A DNA stretch of 64,000 bases from positions 1 to 64,000 of the IMG/VR virus record IMGVR_UViG_3300020054_000008. The stretch is one strand, 5' to 3'. Both the position numbers and the translations under genes were made by a program. Within the stretch, counting starts at the first letter, position 1; the number at the start of each line of letters is the position of its first letter. Shown one piece after another: positions 46,829-54,866 of the stretch. The notes under the pieces were generated by a model. It had not been told where the DNA came from, ran no database searches, and worked only from the letters and a program-made list of their open reading frames with translations. The DNA is from a virus.

Positions 46829-47239
46829 TTGAGCAGTTCGTGGCCGAAAAGAGGACTTGGTGATGTGTCTTCGTACGCCATTAGTGCGGTGCCGTATGTT
46901 ACTTCATCTCTGGCCGTGCCTGCCTCTAGCGAAGAACCTATAGAAGTAGAATTCCCGAACATCACAAGATTCATAATGGTAACGAATAACCTCGCCGGCT
47001 CGAGCGGAAATGTACCGCTAAGAGTAGGGTTCTCCGCTAACGGTGTCAAAGGTGTCGTGAACAACAACTACTTCATCTTGAATAATCAAGAAAGCTTTGA
47101 GGGAGAACTTAGGGTCTCCAGTGTTTTCTTGCTCAGCGATTCGACGACTGGAGTTACTGCTTCAGTTGTGGCCGGACTTACTGGAATCGAATCGAATATG
47201 CTAATAAATAACTACTCAGGATCAGCAGGAGTCGGCTAA
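46829..47239 (+). CDS. Probable virion protein, 136 aa
   Basis: TTG start with AGAGGAGG upstream. Ser/Ala/Val/Asn-rich beta-strand protein without charged clusters, typical of decoration or fibre subunits (SSYAISAVPYVTSSLAV, FIMVTNNLAGSSG). Followed at one-base distance by another virion-like gene. Confidence 0.65.
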   Translation: MSSSWPKRGLGDVSSYAISAVPYVTSSLAVPASSEEPIEVEFPNITRFIMVTNNLAGSSGNVPLRVGFSANGVKGVVNNNYFILNNQESFEGELRVSSVFLLSDSTTGVTASVVAGLTGIESNMLINNYSGSAGVG

Positions 47240-47240
47240 G

Positions 47241-47831
47241 ATGGGATTTACAGATCTTAACGGTGGTGGCGGACCGAGCTCAGGCGGGTATGGGCCTGTC
47301 CCAACTGCCTTATATCGCTATTTAGATACGGACGGCGATGGTACAGGGACATCAAACGCGAACGGCAATTACTCTGTAACTCCAGAAATCTTCTATATAC
47401 AACCAGGCCCCAGCGAGATTATTAGACTAGAACGTATGTTAGTTCTCGTAGGTGGTAGGAAGAACGAATTCTATACAGACTCTTATGGTGGGATCGCCGG
47501 CGGTCTGACTAACGGTATAACAGTCAGAATACAAAACGATTCTGGAACGCTCTTAGAACTCACCGACGGTATACCAATTAAAACTAATGCAGACTGGGGC
47601 GGCTTGTGCTTCGATGCAGAAGTTTATCCGTCAAGCAATGGTAACGTTGATAGCTACCTTAGGGTTAGGTGGACGTTCTCTCGTTCTGGGTACCCACTAC
47701 GACTTGTTGGTGCGAATAACGAACGTCTTGAGATAGTGCTGAACGATGACTTCAGTGGTAATAGCGGTGGAGCTCTCTTCATAAAGAAGCAGTTGTTTCA
47801 AGTACAAGGGTACTACGAAGGGACAACTTGA
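47241..47831 (+). CDS. Probable virion protein, 196 aa
   Basis: Gly/Ser-rich N-terminal linker then a beta-rich domain (IFYIQPGPSEIIRLERML ... ITVRIQNDSGTLLEL ... LRVRWTFSRSGYPLRLVG). The pattern is that of phage fibre or head-decoration proteins. TGATG coupling to the HD gene. Confidence 0.65.
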   Translation: MGFTDLNGGGGPSSGGYGPVPTALYRYLDTDGDGTGTSNANGNYSVTPEIFYIQPGPSEIIRLERMLVLVGGRKNEFYTDSYGGIAGGLTNGITVRIQNDSGTLLELTDGIPIKTNADWGGLCFDAEVYPSSNGNVDSYLRVRWTFSRSGYPLRLVGANNERLEIVLNDDFSGNSGGALFIKKQLFQVQGYYEGTT

Positions 47832-48418
47832 TGCAATTTACTAGAGATGACTTCAGAGATGTATATGCGACTGCACGAATGGCACATACAGGACAAAAAC
47901 GTAGGTCAGGCGAAGATTATTTCACTCACCCGTCAGAAGTTCGTAACATAATAAGAAAATTCTACCCTAGAGATCACGCTGCACAGATGGTCGCACTCTT
48001 GCATGATAGTATCGAAGACGCACCAGGGTTGACTGTTGATAGTGTCGAAGAGATGGAACAATTTATAAGAGGTTCGATCCGAGACCCACAAGCTGGTCAG
48101 GTTGTGATAGACGCAGTGAAAGCGTTAACGCACGAGAAGGGCGCGCCTTACAGCGAGTATGTGGTTGGGCTATTGAACAACCAGCTTGCTCTAAGAGTAA
48201 AGCTTGCTGACATGGTACACAATCTAAGCTCTACTCCCACACCTCGCCAGAAGCAGAAATACGCAAATGCGATAGACCAAATATCGGACGTGGCCGGTGG
48301 AATACCGAAGGGTATAAGCCCCAAACATTGGGAAGCCCTGACATCTCTTACAGAAAGTAAAGAAATATCAGGGCTTCGAAAGCTTGTTAGAGAAGTTCTA
48401 TTACTTCAAACCACCTAA
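47831..48418 (+). CDS. HD-family hydrolase, ppGpp-hydrolase (MESH1/SpoT)-like
   Basis: 195 aa from ATG 47831. ARMAHTGQKRRSGEDYFTHP, ALLHDSIED (the HD pair) and VKLADMVHNL match the RelA/SpoT/MESH1 hydrolase fold, which removes pyrophosphate from (p)ppGpp using Mn2+. The last residues GLRKLVREVLLLQ repeat the leader-B helix at the C-terminus. Removing ppGpp would block the host stringent response (inference). Overlaps the convergent FtsZ-like gene by 18 bases. Confidence 0.8.
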   Translation: MQFTRDDFRDVYATARMAHTGQKRRSGEDYFTHPSEVRNIIRKFYPRDHAAQMVALLHDSIEDAPGLTVDSVEEMEQFIRGSIRDPQAGQVVIDAVKALTHEKGAPYSEYVVGLLNNQLALRVKLADMVHNLSSTPTPRQKQKYANAIDQISDVAGGIPKGISPKHWEALTSLTESKEISGLRKLVREVLLLQTT

Positions 48419-49483
48419 CATCGTTAGACCAATTAAACCAGGGATTCCTTCCTTCATATAAACTCCCGAGAATAAGACGTCCGCTCTACCACCGACATAT
48501 GAGAACGCTGATTCGAGTCGTCTACTAACATCAGGATCTGCAGCCATGTTTCCGTCGACGATCAAAAGTAGTGTACCCGTTGTAGCAGTACCAGATGGTG
48601 TCGGGCAAGGTGATGAACGCAAGCATCCTTGATAGACGAGTGACCCAAGGTCATTTCTATTAACATCCTTGATGATCGTAGAGCCAATAACAATTCGACC
48701 AGGAGCTTTTAGACAACGCTCTAGGTCTTTACTATCGAAAGTCTGGATCTCGGTGTGCTCGTCAGCAAGCTTGAGAACTTGACTAAAGAGCTTAGCAAAG
48801 TTCTTATTAGCAGCAGGGAACATATTAAGCATACCAACTTTGCCTCGCAGAAGCTGGAGCTGTTTTTCATTGTCGATCACAATATGCGGGTGATCGGCAA
48901 CATCCGACATGAGGGTAGAGTAATTCTTCTTAATAGCTGGATTTAGTAGCTCTTGAGCTGTCGGCTTTGAAATTATATAGACGACATTGCCAGAAGCTTC
49001 TACCGACCCGAGATAACGTGATAGAGAAGAATGAAGCTCGTGACAAGCTGAACCCGTACCTCCGCCGCCGCCAGCGAGTACGAAAAGCCAATCCACCTGA
49101 CCAATACGCGTTCGTACAGCGTCTTCAACCATGGCTGAATTCTCACCGAGAACCTGCTTACCCAACTCGACATCTTTACCTACACCATCAGCGCCTGGTA
49201 CTAATAGGAAGTGGTTTGCATCAAGTCCGCCAGGCTGGTCTTTCTCTGTTGTATTAACTAGTAGAGTCTTATTGAATCCTACATCAAGAAAGGCGCTAGC
49301 AAGCTTTCCACCTCCGCCCCCGACTCCGATGAAACCACAGCTTATAGCGGAACGTGCAGAGTTTTCAGGCAAGAGCCTTTCATCTCCCTCCGCAGGATCA
49401 TCATCGTATGCCATGACGAAATCAAAATCGTCATCCGCCTGAGGTGTGTTAATGTATTGATCATCTTTGTTGTTACTTGACAT
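48401..49483 (-). CDS. FtsZ/tubulin-like protein
   Basis: 360 aa from 49483 (GAGGAAG upstream). Disordered acidic N-terminus (residues 1-45), then GFIGVGGGGGKLASAF (FtsZ G1), LLVNTTEKD, and LAGGGGGTGSACHE, the tubulin signature GGGTGS. The T7-loop region FPAANKNFAKLFSQ aligns with N-x-D-x-x-D of FtsZ but shows Asn and Lys in place of the two catalytic Asp (by-eye alignment), so it may bind GTP without normal hydrolysis. Phage tubulins (PhuZ, TubZ) organise replicating DNA or capsids. Confidence 0.82.
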   Translation of the reverse strand: MSSNNKDDQYINTPQADDDFDFVMAYDDDPAEGDERLLPENSARSAISCGFIGVGGGGGKLASAFLDVGFNKTLLVNTTEKDQPGGLDANHFLLVPGADGVGKDVELGKQVLGENSAMVEDAVRTRIGQVDWLFVLAGGGGGTGSACHELHSSLSRYLGSVEASGNVVYIISKPTAQELLNPAIKKNYSTLMSDVADHPHIVIDNEKQLQLLRGKVGMLNMFPAANKNFAKLFSQVLKLADEHTEIQTFDSKDLERCLKAPGRIVIGSTIIKDVNRNDLGSLVYQGCLRSSPCPTPSGTATTGTLLLIVDGNMAADPDVSRRLESAFSYVGGRADVLFSGVYMKEGIPGLIGLTMLGGLK

Positions 49484-49625
49484 ATGTTCTTCCTCACTTA
49501 AGTTTTGTAAGCTGTTCTCTTTTGGGCTTCTTGTGTCGTATAAACCATGATAAGATCTTAGTATAGTAGAAGCCAAATTATTAAACCTTTTCCCCTATTA
49601 AATATGGAATAGCACAGAAATATTC

Positions 49626-50180
49626 CTAATCCCGCCACCATGGGGGAACTTTACCGGTCTTCCACTTCGCCATGTATGACTTTTTTTCCAAGTAGTATTT
49701 TTGATATGACAAAACTGGATCTTCATTTACTTTGCAGTCTTCAGGCATGCATATCGGGAAGTCCGTAAGAGACTCGTCTTTTATGCCGGGTGGAATGTTT
49801 TGATGTAGCCACCTATAGACAGCTTGAGATTTATGAGCTTTCTTATAACGAATTTTGTATTGTAAAAGAAGCGCCTTCATTAGTCGAAGGGCCCAACTAT
49901 AGTTCGACACAGTTTCCCTAACCCATATCGCACAAGGGTGATTAACATGTGTCATTTTCCAGGGTGGCTGTTCGTCAACTGGTATACTCTGTAGTAGGAA
50001 ATCATTCACATCGCGCAAAAGACGAAAGTCATCTCGATTTTTCCCAAGATGCTTAAGCCAAAGAACCCAATGAGCAGTGCACAAAAGTTGACCAGTTTCG
50101 ATGATCATCTTTAGCACGTGTTTATCACAATGGTACGAAGCTGCTACATCAGGATCAGTGTCTAATACGAATAAATTCAA
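49626..50180 (-). CDS. Pyrimidine-dimer DNA glycosylase-like protein
   Basis: 184 aa. MNLFVLDTDPDVAASYHCDKHVLKMIIE, HPCAIWVRET, YRWLHQN, FPICMPEDCK and YQKYYLEKK ... PPWW match a phage/bacterial family related to T4 endonuclease V (pyr_excise). Would cut at UV-induced dimers; the family's activity is mostly inferred. Usual length. Confidence 0.72.
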   Translation of the reverse strand: MNLFVLDTDPDVAASYHCDKHVLKMIIETGQLLCTAHWVLWLKHLGKNRDDFRLLRDVNDFLLQSIPVDEQPPWKMTHVNHPCAIWVRETVSNYSWALRLMKALLLQYKIRYKKAHKSQAVYRWLHQNIPPGIKDESLTDFPICMPEDCKVNEDPVLSYQKYYLEKKSYMAKWKTGKVPPWWRD

Positions 50181-50198
50181 GACTCACCGCAGAATATT

Positions 50199-50882
50199 CT
50201 AAATGATTTTGTCCACCAAACCAAGCTCTAAGCACTTCTCGGCAGGCAGCCAAAGTTCATGCTTCAATAACTCTTCGAGCTCTTCTTCGTCTATAGTGCA
50301 CTTTTGTAGATATATGTCTTTGACTGCTCGAAAGATGTGCTTCTGGTTCTCAATTTCGTCTATAAACTCATCATGCTTGCCATGCCACAAGATCTGTGGT
50401 TGATGTACAAGCATAAATGACCTCTTGGCCATGAATCTCTTTTTGCCCATAGAGGAAATTAGAGTGGCCGCTGAGGCGGCAGATCCCTCTATGTAGGTGT
50501 ATACATCGGTCTTGCATCTATCGATCGCATCGCATATGTTAAGACCGGAAAAGACGTCGCCTCCAGGACTTTGAATATATAAGTGTATCGGCGGGTTTTT
50601 TGGTAAGCCGATCCGGGATGCGAGATAACTCATCTCTATATCTAGCCGTCTAATCAATCTAATCAGCTCCAGAGAAGACTTTTCTGTCACGGGAGAGTAA
50701 AAATATACATGATTCTCATCTGCATCGACTCCCGTAGTTGGAGACTTTTCTTCGCTCATAAGAAGAGCAAGTGCCTGCTGTTCTGATAGCTCCTGTTGTT
50801 CGAGCTCGACGGCTTCTTGCTCATTCAACCCGTACCTCTTCAAAGGTAAAGATTTTAGCCTGTTACTTCTTCTAAAGCGCAT
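50199..50882 (-). CDS. clpP: ClpP-like serine protease
   Basis: 227 aa with a 45-residue charged N-terminal extension. IQSPGGDVFSGLNI, IEGSAASAATLISSMG (catalytic Ser in G-x-A-A-S) and FMLVHQPQ (catalytic His) define the family. It forms a barrel protease that needs a ClpX/ClpA-type unfoldase, not seen here. With the tmRNA it gives the phage both halves of stalled-peptide disposal (inference). In T4-like phages ClpP-type proteases also serve head maturation. Confidence 0.85.
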   Translation of the reverse strand: MRFRRSNRLKSLPLKRYGLNEQEAVELEQQELSEQQALALLMSEEKSPTTGVDADENHVYFYSPVTEKSSLELIRLIRRLDIEMSYLASRIGLPKNPPIHLYIQSPGGDVFSGLNICDAIDRCKTDVYTYIEGSAASAATLISSMGKKRFMAKRSFMLVHQPQILWHGKHDEFIDEIENQKHIFRAVKDIYLQKCTIDEEELEELLKHELWLPAEKCLELGLVDKII

Positions 50883-50895
50883 ATTGCCTCCTTTA

Positions 50896-51243
50896 TTACA
50901 AATATATTTGAATTAGCATGATGATAATCGATAAAACAATACACGACATCGTTTTAACGGTGAACATTGACTCTCCAAGGAACCACCAAGTTAATGCTGG
51001 AAAAACAAGGTAAGACACTGCAAAAACGAAAAACCGGACGCTCCACGCGGCTCCAAGAGATTGGTATCCAAATTTGGTCCCGAAATAAGCCAGCAAAGTA
51101 GTTGGTATCGATAATAATACTGCCAGTGTCAAAGTCTTTACTTGAGAGTGTCCCGCAAGTTGCAAGTTCGTGCTAAACCACGCTCCAACCTGTAGTAATA
51201 CAAAACAGATAAAACAATAAAAAAGATTCGCGTTAATACTCAT
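50896..51243 (-). CDS. Small-multidrug-resistance/EamA-like membrane protein
   Basis: 115 aa, four membrane helices, with SLGAAWSVRFFVFAVSYLVFPALTWW and a terminal repeat helix, like a half-size drug/metabolite transporter (SMR type). The usual SMR Glu is not clear. Role unknown. Confidence 0.6.
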   Translation of the reverse strand: MSINANLFYCFICFVLLQVGAWFSTNLQLAGHSQVKTLTLAVLLSIPTTLLAYFGTKFGYQSLGAAWSVRFFVFAVSYLVFPALTWWFLGESMFTVKTMSCIVLSIIIMLIQIYL

Positions 51244-51407
51244 AATTTCACAACAATATCAGACTCATCGATAAGAAGTTGATCTCCATCTGGTAATAAC
51301 ACTTCGTAAAAAGTACCGATTCCCTTTAGAATGAGGATTTCAGTAATGAGACAACTCTCACCCGTTCTGAGTCTTACAACATCTCCTTTTTTGTGGTTAC
51401 CTGCCAT
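51240..51407 (-). CDS. SH3/KOW-like protein, 55 aa
   Basis: Start at 51407 (MAGNHKKGDVVRLRTG). K-K-G-D-V-V and YEVLLPDGDQLLID are typical small-barrel strands. Overlaps the next gene's end by about 34 bases. Function unknown. Confidence 0.6.
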   Translation of the reverse strand: MAGNHKKGDVVRLRTGESCLITEILILKGIGTFYEVLLPDGDQLLIDESDIVVKL

Positions 51408-51586
51408 GTCTCTAAGTATGCCGCGGGAACTACGCAAGTACCGCAAGCAGCAAGTACCAGACAAGTATGTTGCCCTAGCATACTAACAAACAAAACTGAT
51501 TCGTCTAGCAAGGGCTCTGGTAAAGAGAGGTGTTGAAAAAGATCTAATTGCTGGTTTGGCCTATATCTGAACAAGTGCCCAATCAT
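51374..51586 (-). CDS. Unknown protein, 70 aa
   Basis: Starts at 51586 in an ATGA overlap with the upstream gene. Leu-rich N-terminal half, Cys-containing (TCLVLAACGTCVV). Function unknown; the overlap with the gene at 51240 lowers confidence. Confidence 0.45.
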   Translation of the reverse strand: MIGHLFRYRPNQQLDLFQHLSLPEPLLDESVLFVSMLGQHTCLVLAACGTCVVPAAYLETWQVTTKKEML

Positions 51587-51912
51587 AGCATTAAGTCTTT
51601 TACTCCCTTAACTCTGTCTGGCACAATCTCTTCCACAATCTCTTTAGCGTCGTTATAGTCTTGTGAAAAAGGGCTAAATGAATGTCGCAACCAATAAGTG
51701 TACACATTCCTATCGTACGTGATTACTTCATGCTTCTCTTCAGTCAGGTCAATAATCCAATCGATCACATTTTCTCTTGAGTATTCATCTATCACAAAAG
51801 GACATTGACCTGATGGAACTAGTATCGTCGCTGCTAGAGGTATCGAGACACCACGCTGACCCCAGTTAGTTGTGTTTACTTTTCTGACTCTTACGTTTTT
51901 TCGCTTTGCCAA
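51583..51912 (-). CDS. Unknown protein, 109 aa
   Basis: Basic N-terminus (MAKRKNVRVRKVNTTNWG), then strands and a Trp/Tyr-rich middle (YDRNVYTYWLRHSF). No motif recognised. A small fold found between peptide-processing genes. Confidence 0.6.
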   Translation of the reverse strand: MAKRKNVRVRKVNTTNWGQRGVSIPLAATILVPSGQCPFVIDEYSRENVIDWIIDLTEEKHEVITYDRNVYTYWLRHSFSPFSQDYNDAKEIVEEIVPDRVKGVKDLML

Positions 51913-51926
51913 ATCTACATCCTTTC

Positions 51927-52166
51927 TTATTTAGAGCACCACACGACCATGTAAGGCTTCTCATCATACCTGTTGTCATCTTCTACGCAGCTTGAAGGTA
52001 TTGAGATGGGTATCAGGTCTTCTTGAGTGAGCCAGCCCGGGACCGGGTTACCGACGCAGCGTGAAGTTATCCTAATCTTGCGAGAGGAAGGATAAAAGAA
52101 GCCTCTCTCACCCAACTCTGACACTCTTACGATATATCCTTCCTCTAGCTTAATTCGATTAATCAT
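51927..52166 (-). CDS. SH3/KOW-like protein, 79 aa
   Basis: Start at 52166 (MINRIKLEEGYIVRVSE) after a GGAGCT site; longer frames overlap the deformylase gene. Barrel-like strands (IRITSRCVGNPVPGW) and two Cys. Function unknown. Confidence 0.6.
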   Translation of the reverse strand: MINRIKLEEGYIVRVSELGERGFFYPSSRKIRITSRCVGNPVPGWLTQEDLIPISIPSSCVEDDNRYDEKPYMVVWCSK

Positions 52167-52221
52167 TTGTAGCTCCAGTCTAGTAATAGTAGAGAGCGAG
52201 TAAAGATTATACAGAAAGAAC

Positions 52222-52887
52222 TCACTTCTTCTTGGAGCGGTTTGGACGTTTTTTTCTCTTCTTTGAGGCGCGCTTTCGAGTACTAGTCGTTTTAGTCTTC
52301 GTAAAGCCCATAAGCTCCCTATGTTCATTCTCGAACTCCAGACGCGCAGCTTCTTTTTCTTTCTGGAGCTTCTTTTCTGCTTTCAGACACTTCTTTAACA
52401 ACATCCCAGCGTATACTCGGCCCGACTTATCGATATATAGTGTACCATCAAGGTGGTCGATCTCATGCTGTAAACAAGCAGCGGGAAAACCCTCTAGTTC
52501 TATCGTTTTAAGCTCTCCCTGTAAGTTGGTATACTTGACACGACAAGAAATGGGTCGGCGAACAAAAGCAGAGATATGGGGTACCGAGAAGCATGCTTCC
52601 TCGTTGCGCTGGTCTTCACCCCACGCTTCTATCTCAGGATTCACCATCACCTCTGCAGCAGGCATATCAGATAAACCCAATGCGTTAAAATTTACGATAA
52701 CGGCGCGCTTTAAAATACCCAATTGTGGTAGTGCAAGACCATACCCTTCTAGGACGTTGAAGGTATCTTGCAGATCTTGGATCTCGGCCCAGTCTTGGTC
52801 ACCCATCTCTGAGGTTGGAGGAAACGGTAGCGACTTCTTTTTTAGTGTCAGTCTATTCTCCAACACCGTTAAAGGCTTTCTGTACAC
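52222..52887 (-). CDS. def: Peptide deformylase
   Basis: 221 aa. Motif I GYGLALPQLG, motif II EEACFSVPH (Cys metal ligand) and motif III QHEIDHLDG (two His ligands plus Glu) are intact. Removes the formyl group from nascent proteins. The C-terminal 55 residues form a long basic tail (ends KKRPNRSKKK), longer than usual and possibly a ribosome or RNA anchor. Phage deformylases are known in marine phages. Confidence 0.92.
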   Translation of the reverse strand: MYRKPLTVLENRLTLKKKSLPFPPTSEMGDQDWAEIQDLQDTFNVLEGYGLALPQLGILKRAVIVNFNALGLSDMPAAEVMVNPEIEAWGEDQRNEEACFSVPHISAFVRRPISCRVKYTNLQGELKTIELEGFPAACLQHEIDHLDGTLYIDKSGRVYAGMLLKKCLKAEKKLQKEKEAARLEFENEHRELMGFTKTKTTSTRKRASKKRKKRPNRSKKK

Positions 52888-52889
52888 TT

Positions 52890-53063
52890 TTATCCCTTCT
52901 TTGTTTCTGTTTCAGTCGACCAAACAATCGCGCATAAAAAGCACGATATCGCGCTGATGACAGATTGAGTCACCAAAGACTCTAGCAAAAAATGTGTCGT
53001 TAAAGTTGCATTCACAAAAGTCAATGCTAGGAACAACCACCCTTTTGCTGACTTTGGTATCAT
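52890..53063 (-). CDS. Small membrane protein, 57 aa
   Basis: MIPKSAKGWLFLALTFVNATL then a second hydrophobic stretch (SVISAISCFLCAIVW) and a charged tail. Coupled by ATGA to the gene upstream and ends three bases before the deformylase start. Role unknown. Confidence 0.6.
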   Translation of the reverse strand: MIPKSAKGWLFLALTFVNATLTTHFLLESLVTQSVISAISCFLCAIVWSTETETKKG

Positions 53064-53431
53064 TCTTCTGCCTTAACAGTTCCCTTACGTGATCTCGGCT
53101 TTCTTGTCTTCTTTCTAGCAGAGCTAGAAGTAACTTCAGGAGTTGCTTTTCTTAAAGGACGAAGAGCGGCAGGGGTATGCCAGCTTTCCGACGTTCTCTT
53201 AGCATCAGAAGCGTTCTCTGTGGTTTCGTTTGTTGGACTAACTTTGCTGGGCTTCTCTTCTTTAGACAACTCTTTAAAGAACGTGAACTCAGAGATAGCA
53301 TTTCCAACCATCAACTCTTTACTTGCACAGAAGCTGTTTAGATCTTCTTCATTGAATATGTTGTTTTGTAAAGCCCAACTCTTTAAGTCTTTTATGCGGC
53401 GGCGGTTTAGATACGCCTTGAGATTTCTCAT
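53060..53431 (-). CDS. Basic protein with ESWHxPAAxRPL motif, 123 aa
   Basis: Helical N-terminus (residues 1-55), acidic Ser/Thr linker, then SESWHTPAALRPLRKA and a Lys/Arg-rich tail. The motif recurs in the protein at 57741 (ESWHVPAAERPLKGA), so it may be a shared docking peptide (inference). Function unknown. Confidence 0.65.
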   Translation of the reverse strand: MRNLKAYLNRRRIKDLKSWALQNNIFNEEDLNSFCASKELMVGNAISEFTFFKELSKEEKPSKVSPTNETTENASDAKRTSESWHTPAALRPLRKATPEVTSSSARKKTRKPRSRKGTVKAEE

Positions 53432-53432
53432 A

Positions 53433-53750
53433 TCAATTCCACTCTTCGTCTGGAGGTAGTCTAGTCATTCTAGAGAGTTCAGTCATCTGTGTAAAGACCT
53501 TCTGTTGATTTCTAATCTCCCGATCAAGAATGCCGTAAATCTCGTGTGGCATTTTCGTGCCATTAAAAGCATCCCACGGAGTTTCCCTAATCCAGAAAAG
53601 AGCCTTCTCCACGTTGGGAGGAGCAGCTATCAACATTAACTCTAATTCGTCCATAAATCGTTCTAGAGCAGTATCATCCCACTCTAGAACTTCTAAGATC
53701 GCGGTTCGCATATGAATAGACTGAAGTCTCTTGAAGAGCTCTGTCATCAT
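53433..53750 (-). CDS. Unknown helical protein, 105 aa
   Basis: All-helical, acidic, with WDAFNGTKMPHEIYGILD in the middle. ATGA coupling to the region-4-like gene. Function unknown. Confidence 0.6.
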   Translation of the reverse strand: MMTELFKRLQSIHMRTAILEVLEWDDTALERFMDELELMLIAAPPNVEKALFWIRETPWDAFNGTKMPHEIYGILDREIRNQQKVFTQMTELSRMTRLPPDEEWN

Positions 53751-54025
53751 AGCGTGATTCCCTCTTCGATGAGATCAGCTACACTCTCTTGAAAGCGTGG
53801 GTCCAAAGCAATACGATCAATCTCATCGGCAGACATACCGTACATTTCTGCGAGAGGTGCGGCTAGCTTTCGCATACCCTGCAGAAAATAATTACGCGCT
53901 GCTGAATGCTTCATCGAATCGCCGTTGTTCGTCATAACCTCAGCAATCTCTCGATACCCGAGACCCCCGCGGTCTCCGACTGTTGCATATCCATTCTGTG
54001 CTTTGAATCCTTTTGGCATACTCAT
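53747..54025 (-). CDS. Sigma region-4-like helix-turn-helix protein, 92 aa
   Basis: GGLGYREIAEVMTNNG ... KHSAARNYFLQGMRKLA has the layout of a sigma-70 region 4 HTH (Y/T-x-x-E-I-A-x-x-M ... S-x-x-x-V/A-R-N-x-x-x-x-x-M-x-K). GGAGAG precedes the start, which overlaps the sigma gene's stop. It could supply the -35-binding part missing from that sigma (inference). Confidence 0.65.
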   Translation of the reverse strand: MSMPKGFKAQNGYATVGDRGGLGYREIAEVMTNNGDSMKHSAARNYFLQGMRKLAAPLAEMYGMSADEIDRIALDPRFQESVADLIEEGITL

Positions 54026-54783
54026 TACTTAACTCTCCTTTTCATCTCTTCTTTCATTTGTTCGGTTACTGGAAACTCTTGGTGATTCGAAGGTTCTTCA
54101 CTTAGGCCGAACCGGAGACGGATAATATTTTCCTCACGGGGTGTCAGCTTTCTAAGCGCTTGAGTCAGAATCTTCCTGACAGCTACCTTATCTAGCTCTT
54201 CTCCAGGATCGCTATCATCGACGCCACCAACAACCTCTGCGAAGGTACGACCACCAGAATCATCACTTGCAAGTGGACGATCCAGAGAGACAGCATTTGA
54301 TCCAGATTTGTAGATCGCCCTAAGAGTCTCAGTTGGAATACCTACAGCGGTTGCAACTTCATCAGGCGATGGATCACATCCGAACTCCTCAGCGTACTCT
54401 TCTCGAAACTTCTGCGCCTTATACATGATGGCTCGAGCAGATGTTGGCATCTTAATCGCACCGGACTGACCTGCAACATGAGCTTGGACCGCTTGACGAA
54501 TCCACCACACAGCGTAGGTACTGAACTTAAAGCCTTTACGCCAGTCGAACCTATCGACAGCGCGAATAAGTCCAAGGTTAGATTCTTGAATCAGGTCCTC
54601 AAAAGAACAGCCCTTATCACGAAAATTCTTCGCAATAGAAATAGCAAGACGAAGATTTGACTCAATCATCTTGTTACGGGCTCGAGCGTCGCCATTCTCG
54701 ATAGCTTTCGCTAGCTCGACCTCTTCTTCTCTGCTGAGAAGAGAGTGGTTCCCTACTTTTTCAAAATATGAATCTAAGATCAT
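54025..54783 (-). CDS. Phage RNA polymerase sigma-70 factor with defective region 4.2
   Basis: 252 aa. Regions 1.2 and 2 are RpoD-like (LREEEVELAKAIENG-like start, SFEDLIQESNLGLIRAVDRFD, FSTYAVWWIRQAV), region 3 follows, and region 4.1 is LRKLTPREENIIRLRFGLSE. Then the usual region 4.2 HTH is missing or replaced by HQEFPVTEQMKEEMKRR. So it should read TATAAT-type -10 elements but not a normal -35. Its own promoter (54838-54866) is of the TGYAAA family. Confidence 0.85.
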   Translation of the reverse strand: MILDSYFEKVGNHSLLSREEEVELAKAIENGDARARNKMIESNLRLAISIAKNFRDKGCSFEDLIQESNLGLIRAVDRFDWRKGFKFSTYAVWWIRQAVQAHVAGQSGAIKMPTSARAIMYKAQKFREEYAEEFGCDPSPDEVATAVGIPTETLRAIYKSGSNAVSLDRPLASDDSGGRTFAEVVGGVDDSDPGEELDKVAVRKILTQALRKLTPREENIIRLRFGLSEEPSNHQEFPVTEQMKEEMKRRVK

Positions 54784-54837
54784 TTGGCCTCCATTGTTTG
54801 TTACCAGTTAGCTAGAACCATTCCAACCAACATAAAC

Positions 54838-54866
54838 ATTATACAACAGTTCTGCCGCCTCTTGCA
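54838..54866 (-). promoter_or_regulatory. Phage promoter of the sigma gene, TGCAAG-N17-TATAAT
   Basis: Minus strand ATCGTGCAAG-17-TATAAT then TTTATGTTGGTTGG, upstream of the sigma factor gene and within the end of the preceding gene; suggests autoregulation. Confidence 0.78.

Noticed and set aside
52232-52957. Long plus-strand open frame (241 codons)
   Set aside because: It lies antisense to the peptide deformylase gene, whose motifs are intact, and its product is a Ser/Phe-rich shadow.
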